Shown: positions 25,598 to 34,561 of the stretch, one piece after another
How positions within the stretch are numbered: the first letter of the stretch is position 1
How the letters are laid out: every line of letters starts with the position of its first letter
Source: Microbacterium horticulturae
Lineage (GTDB): Bacteria > Actinomycetota > Actinomycetes > Actinomycetales > Microbacteriaceae
Direction: 5' to 3'
Assembly: GCF_029094505.1 (NCBI RefSeq)
Contig: NZ_CP119108.1
Coordinates: 2,914,001 to 2,978,000 of the forward strand
Length of the DNA: 64,000 bases
Position numbers and translations under genes: made by a program
Notes under the pieces: model-generated
Seen by the model: the letters and a program-made list of their open reading frames with translations, nothing else
The model's database searches: none
What the model was told of the DNA's origin: nothing

Positions 25598-27178
25598 TCA
25601 GAACTTCCAGATGAGCGGCACGTACAGCACGGCCATCAGCAGGTAGATGAGCCCCAAAGGCAGACCGAGTCGCCAGTAGTCGCCGAACCGGTACCCACCG
25701 GGCTGCATCACCATGAGGTTCACCGGTGTCGCGATCGGGGTGAAGAAGGCGGCGGCCCCGACGACCGTCAGCCCCATCATGAAGGGTTGGATGCTGACGC
25801 CCAGAGTGTGCGAGACCGACACCGCGATCGGAACCAGGATCAGCACCGTGGCCAGGTTCGAGATGAACTGGCCGAGGACCAGCGCGACCACGCACAGCAC
25901 GAGCAGCGCGAGGACCGGCGATGCCCCGCCGGTCAGTCCCAGCACGACCTTCGAGACGACGTCGGCGGCGCCCGTCGAGACGAATGCGTCTGACAGCGGG
26001 AACATGCCCGCGATGAGGATCACCGTGGTCCAGGAGATAGCGTGGTACACCTGCGGCAGAGTCAGCACCCGCGACACGATGAGCGCTCCGGCCGCCAGCA
26101 GTCCCGCGACCGCGGGCGGCAGAACCCCGGTGGCCAACAGCACGACCATGAGAGCAAGGATGGCCAGCGCCCGCTTCGCGCCGCGACCGAGCGGCACCGC
26201 ACGACGCAACGTCTGAGGCTGCGTGACCGCGATGACATCGGGCGAGCGCACGTAGCGCTCCAGTGCGGCCCACGGCCCCTGCACGAGCACCGAGTCGCCG
26301 GCCTGCAGCGTGAGCTCGCCGCCGCGCACAGACGTGGCATCGACGTCGCTGCCTCCGCGGCGCACCCCGAGGATCACGAGGTCTTCTTCGCGCGTGGTCA
26401 TACCCGCATAGATCGTGCGGCCCACCAGCCTCGATCGTGGCGCGATCATGACCTCGGCCGCGCCCTCCCGCGCGCTGAACAGCTGCCCGGTCTCGGCCGT
26501 GACCGCATAGCTCTCGCGCAGACGCTGGGCCGCGCGGCTCGTGTCGGGCACGTCGAGATGCTCGGGGTCGCGGCGTGGAAGCAGCCGTTCCCCGAACACC
26601 GCGGTGAACACCACCGTGAGCACGACCAGCGGAATGCCCACCAAGGCGAACTCGAAGAACCCGAATGCGCGGCCGCCGGCGTTCACCGCGGCATCCGACA
26701 CCACCACGTTCACCGGCGTACCGGTCAGGGTCAGCAGAGACCCCGCGCTCGCGCCGAAGGCCAGCGGGATGAGCAGCTTCGACGGAACGATCCCCGCGCG
26801 CACCGCGACCGCGACGACAACGGGCAGCAGGGCGGCGACCGCCCCGTTGATGCTGATGAACGCCGACATCACCGCCGCGATGAGCATGACGGCGATGAGC
26901 AGGATGCCGCGGTTCGTCCCCACCCGCTCGATCACCCGCTGCCCGACCCAGGCGGTCACGCCCGTCGCGTCGAGCGATTCGCTGACCACGAACAGCGTCG
27001 CGATGAACACGACAGTCGGGTCGCCGAACCCCGACAGCGCCTCGGGAAGCGTCAGCACACCCGTCGCCCACAGAGCGAGGCAGACGCCCAGCGCGACCAC
27101 CGGCAGCGCGATCCGGCCGCTCACGAACGCGATCACGGCGAGACCGAGGATGACGAAGGTGGCGATCACGGGGTCCAC
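25598..27178 (-). CDS. SLC13 family permease with TrkA-C domain
   Basis: Polytopic transporter of 526 residues, CitMHS/SLC13 (sodium:sulfate/dicarboxylate) class. Membrane segments form two repeats; the paired motifs SINGAVAALLPVVVAVA with LTLTGTPVNVVVSDA in the first, and SNLATVLILVPIAVSVS with TPIATPVNLMVMQPGGY in the second, are the ion/substrate sites. Between them (about residues 225-320) lies a cytoplasmic TrkA-C domain (EVMIAPRSRLVGRTIYAGM to QAGDSVLVQGPW), a probable regulatory ligand site. The start is GTG at 27178. The substrate may be sulfate, phosphate or dicarboxylate. Confidence 0.9.
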   Translation of the reverse strand: MDPVIATFVILGLAVIAFVSGRIALPVVALGVCLALWATGVLTLPEALSGFGDPTVVFIATLFVVSESLDATGVTAWVGQRVIERVGTNRGILLIAVMLIAAVMSAFISINGAVAALLPVVVAVAVRAGIVPSKLLIPLAFGASAGSLLTLTGTPVNVVVSDAAVNAGGRAFGFFEFALVGIPLVVLTVVFTAVFGERLLPRRDPEHLDVPDTSRAAQRLRESYAVTAETGQLFSAREGAAEVMIAPRSRLVGRTIYAGMTTREEDLVILGVRRGGSDVDATSVRGGELTLQAGDSVLVQGPWAALERYVRSPDVIAVTQPQTLRRAVPLGRGAKRALAILALMVVLLATGVLPPAVAGLLAAGALIVSRVLTLPQVYHAISWTTVILIAGMFPLSDAFVSTGAADVVSKVVLGLTGGASPVLALLVLCVVALVLGQFISNLATVLILVPIAVSVSHTLGVSIQPFMMGLTVVGAAAFFTPIATPVNLMVMQPGGYRFGDYWRLGLPLGLIYLLMAVLYVPLIWKF

Positions 27179-27230
27179 GCGGCGAGCCTACTCGGGCCTG
27201 TCGCGCCCGGCGGCGCCCCGCACGAAAACA

Positions 27231-27289
27231 CCTGATCTCGCGAAAGCAGGACGATCGAGCCGCACATCGTCCTGATCTCGCGAGAACAC
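27231..27289. repeat. intergenic repeat with CTCGCGAGAACAC unit
   Basis: CCTGATCTCGCGA occurs at 27231-27243 and 27271-27283; between them CAGGACGAT (27247-27255) pairs with ATCGTCCTG (27266-27274). It ends in the 13-mer CTCGCGAGAACAC (27277-27289) also found near 11.6 and 20.9 kb. Confidence 0.7.
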
Positions 27290-27373
27290 CTGATTCCGAA
27301 CCGGCGGAGTGAGGGGGTGGATGCCGCGGCCAGAGGCCGACCCGCAGCATCCACCCCCGCGCCTCCGCCCGCC

Positions 27374-28297
27374 CTAGGCGAAGCGCAGCGTCTGGTTCAG
27401 GCGCGTGCGTACGTCGAAGATCTCGTTGCCGCCGATCTCGGGCGCCCCGGGAATGCCCTGACGCAGCACGTTCGCCAACGAGCTGCGGGCCACCAGCGCC
27501 GTGCGCACGCCGCGTACTTTGCCGAGCTGCTCCACGGGCTGTACGACGTCGTCATCGGGCAGCACGACGATCGCCCCGCCGAAGCGCACCCGGGCTGCGC
27601 GCGCGATCGTGCGCACGCCCGCGATCAGGTCCGCGATCGGGGTTCCGGCGACGGTGTCGCCGACGAGCTCGCCCCGGCGCGTACGCACGGGACCGCCGAG
27701 GTCTTCGGAGAGAACCCCGTACAGCCCGCTGGGTGCGAGCACTATGTGGTCGACCTTCTCGTCGGGATGCCGCCCCGCGGCGACATCGTGCCAGACGGTG
27801 TATCCCATGCCGAGGTCTGCGACGATGCGCGCGGTGGCCTCTTCGGCGAGCGCATCGGCCAGCAACCGGCGGATCTCGACCGGCGCCGTCCGCACCAGCG
27901 CCGGGTCGTACGGATCGGGCAGATCGACGCCCCGCCCCGCCCACTCGCGGATCAGCGTGAGGAACTGCTCGCGCCGCCGCCCGCCAGGCTGCCCGCTCGA
28001 CCGGGCGCGCGGCCGGGTGTCGGTGCGGGCCGCGGGGGCGCGCCATCCACCCCAGTCCGCCGCGGCGGAAGCCTGCCCGCCGAAGCCGTGTCCGCGGTCA
28101 TACGCGGCGCGCGCATCAGCGGTTCCGATGAGCTCCCACGCGCGCTGCACCTGGATGAAGAGTGCCGCATCGCCCCCGGTGTCGGGGTGCGTCTGGCGCA
28201 GCCGCAGACGGTACGCCTTGCGCAGCACGTCGTCGTCGGCCGTCGGTTCCACGCCGAGCACCTCGTACGCGGAGGCGGAGAGAGGACTGTCGAACAC
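27374..28297 (-). CDS. J-domain (DnaJ-like) protein
   Basis: Cytosolic 307-residue protein with an N-terminal J domain (residues 8-68: YEVLGVEPTADDDVLRKAYR, HPDTGG carrying the invariant HPD), which would stimulate an Hsp70 ATPase. A Gly/Arg/Ala linker follows, then about 200 residues (REQFLTLIREWAGRGVDLPDP onward) of unknown fold with a nuclease-like core (VDHIVLAPSGLYGV) reminiscent of NERD-type domains; that last link is a guess. There is no zinc-finger or client domain, so it is not DnaJ itself. GTG start at 28297, one base after the hydrolase stop, so the two are co-translated. Confidence 0.85.
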   Translation of the reverse strand: MFDSPLSASAYEVLGVEPTADDDVLRKAYRLRLRQTHPDTGGDAALFIQVQRAWELIGTADARAAYDRGHGFGGQASAAADWGGWRAPAARTDTRPRARSSGQPGGRRREQFLTLIREWAGRGVDLPDPYDPALVRTAPVEIRRLLADALAEEATARIVADLGMGYTVWHDVAAGRHPDEKVDHIVLAPSGLYGVLSEDLGGPVRTRRGELVGDTVAGTPIADLIAGVRTIARAARVRFGGAIVVLPDDDVVQPVEQLGKVRGVRTALVARSSLANVLRQGIPGAPEIGGNEIFDVRTRLNQTLRFA

Positions 28298-28298
28298 G

Positions 28299-29360
28299 TC
28301 ACTCCCAGAGCGGCAGTGCGGGCACCGACGCGAAGGCCGCCTCGATCGTGGCCCGGTCGACGTCGGCGAGCGCAGCGGGGTTCCAGTGCGGGTCGCGCGT
28401 CTTGTCGACGAGCTGCGCGCGGATCCCCTCGACGAGATCGGGCTGAGTGTGCGCGAACCACATGACCAGGCCGTACTCCTGCGCGAGGTCGGCGCGCAGG
28501 TCGCGCAGATCGCGCGCGCGCCGCACCGCCTCGAAGGTCACGGCCATGCCGGTGGGAGCGAGCTCGCCCATCAGGTCGAGAGCAGTGGATGCCGCGGGCT
28601 CGGCGCGCGCGCGCAAGCGCTCGGCGACCTCGCCCAGCGTGTCGGCCGAGAACGTCTCATCGACCCAGGCGCGGGCGGCTTCGAGCCGCGAGACCCCCGG
28701 CGCTATCGCGAGCTCGGCGACGATCGCCGAAGCGTCGCCGCCGCCGGCGAGCGCGGCGCGCAGCTCGTCGAGCCGGTCGGAGGGCACGAGGTGGTCGGCG
28801 AACCCGGCGTAGACGGCGTCTGCGGCATCCATCGTCGTCCCTGTCACGCCGAGGTACTCGCCGAGGTGCCCCGGGGCACGACCCAGCAGCCACGTGCCGC
28901 CGACGTCGGGAGTGAAGCCGATGCGTGTCTCGGGCATCGCGAGCTTCGACCGCTCGGTGACCACGCGGATCGCCGCGTGCGAGGCCAGGCCGATGCCGCC
29001 GCCCATGGTGATGCCATCGGCGAGGGTGACGATCGGCTTCGGATACTCGGCCAGGCGGGCGTTGAGCCGGTACTCCGCGAGGAAGAAGGCCGCGGTGTCG
29101 CCAGGGCGCCCGGCGACGACTTCGTCGTAGAGACTGCGCACGTCGCCGCCGGCGCACAGTCCGCGCTCGCCGGCGCCGTCCAGCACGACGACCGTGACGG
29201 CCGGATCGTGCTCCCACGCGTCGAGGGCCTCGTCGATGAGGCCGATCATCGGCAGGTCGAGCGCGTTGATGGCGCGCGGGCGATTGAGGGTCAGGCGGCC
29301 CACGGCGCCTTCGATACGGGCGAGGACGGTGGGTTCGACGATTTCGGGCGACGTTGACAC
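28299..29360 (-). CDS. 3-hydroxyisobutyryl-CoA hydrolase (crotonase family)
   Basis: Crotonase-superfamily enzyme of 353 residues, fitting 3-hydroxyisobutyryl-CoA hydrolase of valine breakdown better than plain hydratases (about 260 residues). Landmarks are LNRPRAINALD, LCAGGDVRSLYDEVV (oxyanion hole), GITMGGGIGLASHAAIRVV and the branch-specific AMPETRIGFTPDVGGTW with Glu and Asp near the active site. The C-terminal part QPDLVEGIRAQLVDKTRDPHW (shown in pieces: DLVEGIRA, DKTRDPHW) is also typical. The start is GTG at 29360. It sits just before the J-domain gene. Confidence 0.9.
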   Translation of the reverse strand: MSTSPEIVEPTVLARIEGAVGRLTLNRPRAINALDLPMIGLIDEALDAWEHDPAVTVVVLDGAGERGLCAGGDVRSLYDEVVAGRPGDTAAFFLAEYRLNARLAEYPKPIVTLADGITMGGGIGLASHAAIRVVTERSKLAMPETRIGFTPDVGGTWLLGRAPGHLGEYLGVTGTTMDAADAVYAGFADHLVPSDRLDELRAALAGGGDASAIVAELAIAPGVSRLEAARAWVDETFSADTLGEVAERLRARAEPAASTALDLMGELAPTGMAVTFEAVRRARDLRDLRADLAQEYGLVMWFAHTQPDLVEGIRAQLVDKTRDPHWNPAALADVDRATIEAAFASVPALPLWE

Positions 29361-29471
29361 GTCCGCCAGGTTACCCGGGCCATATCGGCGACATCTGCGC
29401 AGGGGGAGGACAGAAACGCCGCTTTCCGCCAAGATGGGGAGGACGATTGCCCGCGCGACGAGAGGTTCGGC

Positions 29472-31133
29472 ATGCCCGAAGGTCAGGTGCTCGAGTTCGC
29501 AGGACTGTCCAAGCGCTTCGGACCGGTGCTCGCCGTCGACGGCTTGTCGGCCCGCGTCGAGCCAGGGTCGGTGACCGGGTTCCTCGGTCCGAACGGAGCC
29601 GGCAAGACCACCACGCTGCGCATGCTGCTGGGCCTGGTGCGTGCCAGCTCCGGAGAAGCGACGATCGGCGGCGTGCCGTACGCGAAGCTCGACAATCCCC
29701 TGCAGACGGTCGGTGCTGTGCTCGAGGCATCCAGCTTCCATCCGGGTCGCACCGCGGCCAATCACCTCAAGGTGCTCGCGCAGGCGTCAGGTCTGCCTGC
29801 CGCGCGGGTCGACCAGGCCCTCGGCACCGTGGGGCTGGCGGATGTCGCGGGTCGCAAGGTGGGCGGGTACTCGCTGGGCATGCGACAGCGCTTGGGGCTG
29901 GCCGCCGCGCTCCTGGGCGACCCCGGCGTGCTCGTGCTCGACGAGCCGGTCAACGGGCTCGACCCCGAGGGCATCACCTGGATCCGCGGACTGCTGCAGG
30001 AGCTCGCCCGCCAGGGCCGCACCGTGCTGATGTCGTCCCACTTGCTCTCCGAGGTGCAGCAGACCGTCGACCGGCTGCTGATCATCTCCAACGGACGCCT
30101 CGTCTTCCAGGGCGGCATCGAAGACCTCGTCGACCCGATCGAGTACGCGACGGTCGTCGACGCCCCCGACCGCGCGTCGCTGTCCGCGGCGCTCGAGAGC
30201 GCCGGCGTGCCGTACGAGGTGCTGCGCTCGGGGCTGACCGTGCGCAATCCCGATGTCGCCGCCGTCGGACGGGTCGCCGCCGACGCGGGCGTCGCCCTGT
30301 CGCTGCTGCAACGCCGCGGTCCCGCGCTCGAGGAGGTCTTCTTCGAGCTGGTCAACGGTTTGCGCGTGCACCCGTCGGCGCGCGGCGCTGAAGAAGAGAC
30401 AGTGGATGCCGCGGCCCCCGCCATCACGGAAGATGAGCCCGCCACGCCCGATCCGGAGCCCGGGACTCCCGCGGACGTCGACGCGCCCGCAGCGGCCGAA
30501 GCGGTCGCAGAGAGCGAAGCGCCGACGGAGTCCGTGGCACCCGCAGAGGCAGAAGCGCCCACAGAGGCCGAAGCACCCGCAGAGACCGAAGCGGTCGCTG
30601 CACCGGAGTCCGGCGTCGCCCCCTCGCCCGAGCCCGCGTCCGAGTCCGCGTCCGACGCGCAGCCGGAGCCGGCGCCGCACACCGCGTCGTTCGCGGTTGC
30701 CGCAACGGGCGTCATCGACATCGTGCCGCCGACCGAGCCTGAATCGACACGGGAGACGGAACCGGAAACGGCGTCAGAACCGCAATCAGAGGCCGAGCCT
30801 GAGCCGGTCTCCGAGCCGGAACCCGCCGCCGAGCCAGACCCCACAGAACCGTCCGCCGACCGGAACGAGGTCGTCGCCGGTGAGCCCGAAGAGCTTCCGC
30901 CGGACGACTGGCGCCATGAGGAGAAGACGCAGGCCGATCGGGACGCCGATGCCTTCTTCCACGCCTTCGACGGGTCGTCGGCCGCGGCACCCGAGGCGCA
31001 GACAGACCCGGCTGAGCCGGACGCCGCCGCGTCCGACGCCGCGGGCACGGCCACCCCCGACGCCGACGAGAGCGCCGAGGACGCGGCATCCCGCCCCGAT
31101 GACCACTCGCACGACGGAGGTGACGGGCGATGA
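29472..31133 (+). CDS. ABC transporter ATP-binding protein with long acidic C-terminal tail
   Basis: ATPase of an ABC-2-type exporter, 553 residues. Residues 1-300 are a normal subunit: Walker A GPNGAGKTTT (residues 37-46), signature YSLGMRQRLGLA, Walker B VLVLDEPVNGLDPEG and the switch His in SSHLL, then the usual C-terminal regulatory part to GLRVHPS. Residues 305-550 are low-complexity Glu/Pro/Ala/Ser/Thr repeats (EAPTEAEAPAE-like units), surely disordered, broken by a short basic/hydrophobic patch PPDDWRHEEKTQADRDADAFFHAFDG split near residue 500. This tail is nearly as large as the ATPase. It overlaps the permease gene by 4 bp (ATGA). Confidence 0.9.
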   Translation: MPEGQVLEFAGLSKRFGPVLAVDGLSARVEPGSVTGFLGPNGAGKTTTLRMLLGLVRASSGEATIGGVPYAKLDNPLQTVGAVLEASSFHPGRTAANHLKVLAQASGLPAARVDQALGTVGLADVAGRKVGGYSLGMRQRLGLAAALLGDPGVLVLDEPVNGLDPEGITWIRGLLQELARQGRTVLMSSHLLSEVQQTVDRLLIISNGRLVFQGGIEDLVDPIEYATVVDAPDRASLSAALESAGVPYEVLRSGLTVRNPDVAAVGRVAADAGVALSLLQRRGPALEEVFFELVNGLRVHPSARGAEEETVDAAAPAITEDEPATPDPEPGTPADVDAPAAAEAVAESEAPTESVAPAEAEAPTEAEAPAETEAVAAPESGVAPSPEPASESASDAQPEPAPHTASFAVAATGVIDIVPPTEPESTRETEPETASEPQSEAEPEPVSEPEPAAEPDPTEPSADRNEVVAGEPEELPPDDWRHEEKTQADRDADAFFHAFDGSSAAAPEAQTDPAEPDAAASDAAGTATPDADESAEDAASRPDDHSHDGGDGR

Positions 31134-31957
31134 GCTTTGCCGCCGCCACCCGTTCGGAGACCACGAAGCTGCTGACGACGGCGATGTGGTGGATCCTCGC
31201 CATCGTGCTCGTGGCCTACATCGGCTTCACCGCCGCCGGCCTCGGCTTCGTCTTCAGCGCCTCGGCCGCGGGCGAGCTCCCCGGCCAGAGCCAGCAGGCG
31301 GGCGTGCCCACCGGTGACCTGGCGCCGGTGCTGTACAGCATCGCCGCGTCGATCGGCTACGTCTTCCCGCTGCTGATCGGCACGCTGATGGTGACCGCCG
31401 AGTTCCGACACCATACTCTGACCCCGACGTTCCTGGCGACCCCGCGGCGCGGGCGCGTGCTGTGGGCCAAGGCATTCGTCGGGATCGGCATCGGCGTCGT
31501 GTATGCCGTGCTCGCGCTCATCGCGGCGGTCGGCCCCTCAGCCGGCTTCCTCACCGGCTTCGGGCAGTCGACGGGACTCGATCAGTCCGACACCTGGGCG
31601 ATGCTCGGCCGCATCGTCATCGCGTTCGCCCTGTGGGTGCTCGTGGGCATCGGCGTGGGCACCCTGGTGCGCAACCAGGTCGCCGCCGTGGTCATCGTCC
31701 TCGCGTTCACACAGTTCGTCGAACCGATCGCGCGCGTGGCGGGCATGTTCGTCGACGGCCTCGACGCGGCGCTGCGCTTCCTGCCCGGCGCGGCCAGCGA
31801 CGCGCTGGTCGGCACCAGCATCTACACCGCCACGACCGGATCGACGAGCAGCGCCGAACCACTCGACTGGTGGGTGGGCGGTGTCGTGCTGCTCGCCTAC
31901 GCGATCGTGCTGATGGTGCTCGGACACGTCACCAGCTGGCGCCGCGACGTCGACTGA
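31130..31957 (+). CDS. ABC-2 type transporter permease
   Basis: Membrane partner of the preceding ATPase, 275 residues with six hydrophobic segments (first MWWILAIVLVAYIGFTAAGL, last WWVGGVVLLAYAIVLMVLG). The segment LMVTAEFRHHTLTPTFLATPRRGRVL after the second helix is the conserved cytoplasmic coupling region of this family. It starts inside the ATPase stop (ATGA). Cargo is unknown; related pairs export lipids, peptides or antibiotics. Confidence 0.88.
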   Translation: MSFAAATRSETTKLLTTAMWWILAIVLVAYIGFTAAGLGFVFSASAAGELPGQSQQAGVPTGDLAPVLYSIAASIGYVFPLLIGTLMVTAEFRHHTLTPTFLATPRRGRVLWAKAFVGIGIGVVYAVLALIAAVGPSAGFLTGFGQSTGLDQSDTWAMLGRIVIAFALWVLVGIGVGTLVRNQVAAVVIVLAFTQFVEPIARVAGMFVDGLDAALRFLPGAASDALVGTSIYTATTGSTSSAEPLDWWVGGVVLLAYAIVLMVLGHVTSWRRDVD

Positions 31958-32048
31958 GCGCGGCATCAGGCACCATCGCGCATAGCCTTCCCATCGCCGG
32001 ATCATACGGATATCATCGGCGGACGACCCCTCGGCAGGAGGACCCACG

Positions 32049-34004
32049 ATGAAGTTCTTCCAACGGCTCGGCCGCTCCATCATGCTCCCGGTGGCGGTAC
32101 TCCCCGTCGCCGCGATCCTCTCGGGCGTCGGGTACTGGATCAAGACCGCAGCCGGCGGCGACAACATCGTCTCGACGTTCCTGGCCGCAGCCGGCGGCGC
32201 CCTGCTCAACAACATGGCCCTGCTGTTCGCGATCGGCATCTCGATCGGCATGGCGAAGAAGACCGACGGCACCTCGGCACTGGCGGGTCTTGTGTCGTGG
32301 CTCGTCATCACGACGCTGCTCAAGCCCGACACGGTCGCCCTGTTCCAGGGCGTCGCCGTCGGCAAGGTCGACGCGGCGTTCAGCAACGTCGAGAACGTCT
32401 TCGTCGGCATCCTCTGCGGCCTCATCGGCGCCTGGTGCTACGACCACTTCAAAGACACCAAGCTGCCCGATGCGTTGTCGTTCTTCTCCGGCAAACGGTC
32501 GGTGGCCATCGTCACCGCCGGGGTCTCTCTGGTCGCCGCGATCATCCTGTTCTTCGTGTGGCCGTTCGTCTACGGCGGGCTCGTCAGCTTCGGCGAGTGG
32601 ATCGTGACCCTGGGCCCGGTCGGCACGGGCATCTACGGGTTCCTGAACCGCCTGCTCATTCCCGTCGGCCTGCACCACGCGCTGAACTCGGTGTTCTGGT
32701 TCGATGTGGCCGGCATCAACGACCTCAACAACTTCCTCGCCGGTCAGGGCACCTTCGGTGAGACCGGCCAGTACATGACCGGCTTCTTCCCCGTCATGAT
32801 GTTCGGGCTGCCCGGCGCCGCTTTGGCCATGTACATGACCGCCAAGACCAAGCGCAAGAAGATCGCCTACGGCATCCTGCTCTCCGGCGCGATCTCGTCG
32901 TTCTTCGTCGGTGTCACCGAGCCTCTCGAGTTCTCGTTCATGTTCCTGGCACCGGTGCTCTATCTGATCCACGCGGTGTTCATGGGCATCTCGATGGCGA
33001 TCAGCCAGATACTGCCGGTGCGCATGGGCTTCGGTTTCTCCGGCGGCTTCATCGACCTCGTGCTGGGCTGGACCAACCCGATGGCGCAGAACCCGTGGCT
33101 CATCCCCGTGATGGGCGTGTTCTGGTTCTTCATCTACTTCTTCGTCTTCTACTTCTTCATCAAGAGGTTCAACCTGAAGACGCCCGGACGTGAAGACGAC
33201 GAGCTCGTCGACGACGAGGTCTCGGCGACCGGCTCGAAGGACGACGCCTACCTCGTCACCGCCGCGAGCTTCATCGAGGGCCTCGGCGGCACTGCCAACA
33301 TCACCGACCTCGACAACTGCGCGACCCGCTTGCGGATGGAGATCGACGACGTCTCGAAGGTCGACGACACCGCCCTCAAGCGCGCCGGAGCCGCCGGCAC
33401 CATGAAGTCGGGTGGGCACTCCGTGCAGGTCGTGTATGGCTTGAACGTGCAGTTCGTGAAGGACGCGATGGAGCGGCTCATGTCGGGCGAGGTGACCGCA
33501 CCCGAGCCGACCACGTCGGCTGCGGCATCCATCGCCGGCGACGGCACCGCGGCCACGACGGTCCTGACCGAAGAGAAGACGGGGGATGCCGCAGCCCCCG
33601 CCGTCGTCTCGCTGCGGCAGCCGCTGGACGGCGAGGTCGTGCCGCTGAATCGGGTGCCCGACGCGACGTTCGCCGAAGAGATCATGGGTCCCGGCGTGGC
33701 GATCATGCCCACCGGCTCCCTTGTCATCGCCCCCGCCGACGGCGAGGTCGGCGCGACGTTCGACACCGGCCACGCCATCGGACTGACCCTCGATGACGGC
33801 ACCGAGCTGCTCATCCACGTCGGCATCGACACCGTCGAGATGAAGGGCGACGGCTTCAAGACGCTGGTAGCCAAGGGCGACCATGTGACCGAGGGCACGC
33901 CGATCCTGCGGTTCGACCGCAAGAAGATCATGGCCGCCGGCTTCGACCCCATCACGCCGGTCGTCGTGCTGAACAACGAAGACGCGAAGATCGAGTTCCG
34001 GTGA
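32049..34004 (+). CDS. PTS transporter subunit EIICBA, GlcNAc/glucose type
   Basis: Phosphotransferase-system permease of 651 residues that imports and phosphorylates N-acetylglucosamine or glucose. The order is IIC (residues 1-380, about ten membrane segments, with GLHHALNSVFWFDVAG and FFVGVTEPLEFSFMF, where Glu and His bind sugar), IIB (about 400-485; phosphocysteine C424 in DNCATRLRMEI) and IIA (about 520-651; phosphohistidine H590 in LLIHVGIDTV). IINag-like features are the IIC opening KFFQRLGRSIMLPVAVLPVAA and the fused IIA. AGGAGG precedes the ATG. It stands alone; nagA/nagB are not in the window. The choice between nagE and ptsG stays open. Confidence 0.93.
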   Translation: MKFFQRLGRSIMLPVAVLPVAAILSGVGYWIKTAAGGDNIVSTFLAAAGGALLNNMALLFAIGISIGMAKKTDGTSALAGLVSWLVITTLLKPDTVALFQGVAVGKVDAAFSNVENVFVGILCGLIGAWCYDHFKDTKLPDALSFFSGKRSVAIVTAGVSLVAAIILFFVWPFVYGGLVSFGEWIVTLGPVGTGIYGFLNRLLIPVGLHHALNSVFWFDVAGINDLNNFLAGQGTFGETGQYMTGFFPVMMFGLPGAALAMYMTAKTKRKKIAYGILLSGAISSFFVGVTEPLEFSFMFLAPVLYLIHAVFMGISMAISQILPVRMGFGFSGGFIDLVLGWTNPMAQNPWLIPVMGVFWFFIYFFVFYFFIKRFNLKTPGREDDELVDDEVSATGSKDDAYLVTAASFIEGLGGTANITDLDNCATRLRMEIDDVSKVDDTALKRAGAAGTMKSGGHSVQVVYGLNVQFVKDAMERLMSGEVTAPEPTTSAAASIAGDGTAATTVLTEEKTGDAAAPAVVSLRQPLDGEVVPLNRVPDATFAEEIMGPGVAIMPTGSLVIAPADGEVGATFDTGHAIGLTLDDGTELLIHVGIDTVEMKGDGFKTLVAKGDHVTEGTPILRFDRKKIMAAGFDPITPVVVLNNEDAKIEFR

Positions 34005-34021
34005 CGGCGCCGCGCTCCTGA

Positions 34022-34462
34022 TCAGGCGGTCGCAGGGCGCGGCTTGGCCGGGCGGGCCTTCTTCTTGGCCGGAGCCTCGGCGATGTCGACGACGTCGGCG
34101 AACTCGTCGCCGGTGTCCATGCGCAGCGCCTTGACGAGCGCGATCCCATGGCGGGTCGTGACGATGACGCGCTGAAACTCCTCGTGCCCCTCGAGATCGA
34201 TCACCACGCTCGGGCGGCGCCGGCGGATGATCGCGAAGTCTTTGCCGCCCGCCGACTTCCACGTGCCCATGGCGAACGCCGACGGCACGTACACCCCGGG
34301 GTCGGGCACGCCCCGCAACCACGTCCAGGCGTCGTCGGTGAGTTGCACCTTGACGATCTGCGAGCGGTCCATGATGACGTTCTGCGTGCGCAGGCTCAGC
34401 GCGTGCTCGGTGACCGACAGCACGACCTCGAGCTGTGTCGAGTCGAGCATGAGCGTCACCAT
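34022..34462 (-). CDS. conserved hypothetical protein
   Basis: 146-residue soluble protein I cannot name. Residues 1-110 look like a compact alpha/beta domain (TQLEVVLSVTEHALSLRTQNVIM, split at VLSVTE; DDAWTWLRGVPDPGVYVPS; GTWKSAGGKDFAIIRRRRPSVVIDLE), probably ligand- or partner-binding, with a basic Lys/Pro/Ala tail (KKKARPAKPRP). It has no signal peptide or Cys. The start ATG at 34462 has CTGGAAG upstream; ATG at 34450 is an alternative. It is convergent with the PTS gene 18 bp away and divergent from fbiC. Confidence 0.65.
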   Translation of the reverse strand: MVTLMLDSTQLEVVLSVTEHALSLRTQNVIMDRSQIVKVQLTDDAWTWLRGVPDPGVYVPSAFAMGTWKSAGGKDFAIIRRRRPSVVIDLEGHEEFQRVIVTTRHGIALVKALRMDTGDEFADVVDIAEAPAKKKARPAKPRPATA

Positions 34463-34561
34463 GACTTCCAGTGTGCCAGCGTCGTCGCGCACATCCGGGC
34501 TGATTTGCTCACAGTGCGACAACGATCGCCGATCGCACCCCGCCGGTGACAGACTGGAACA

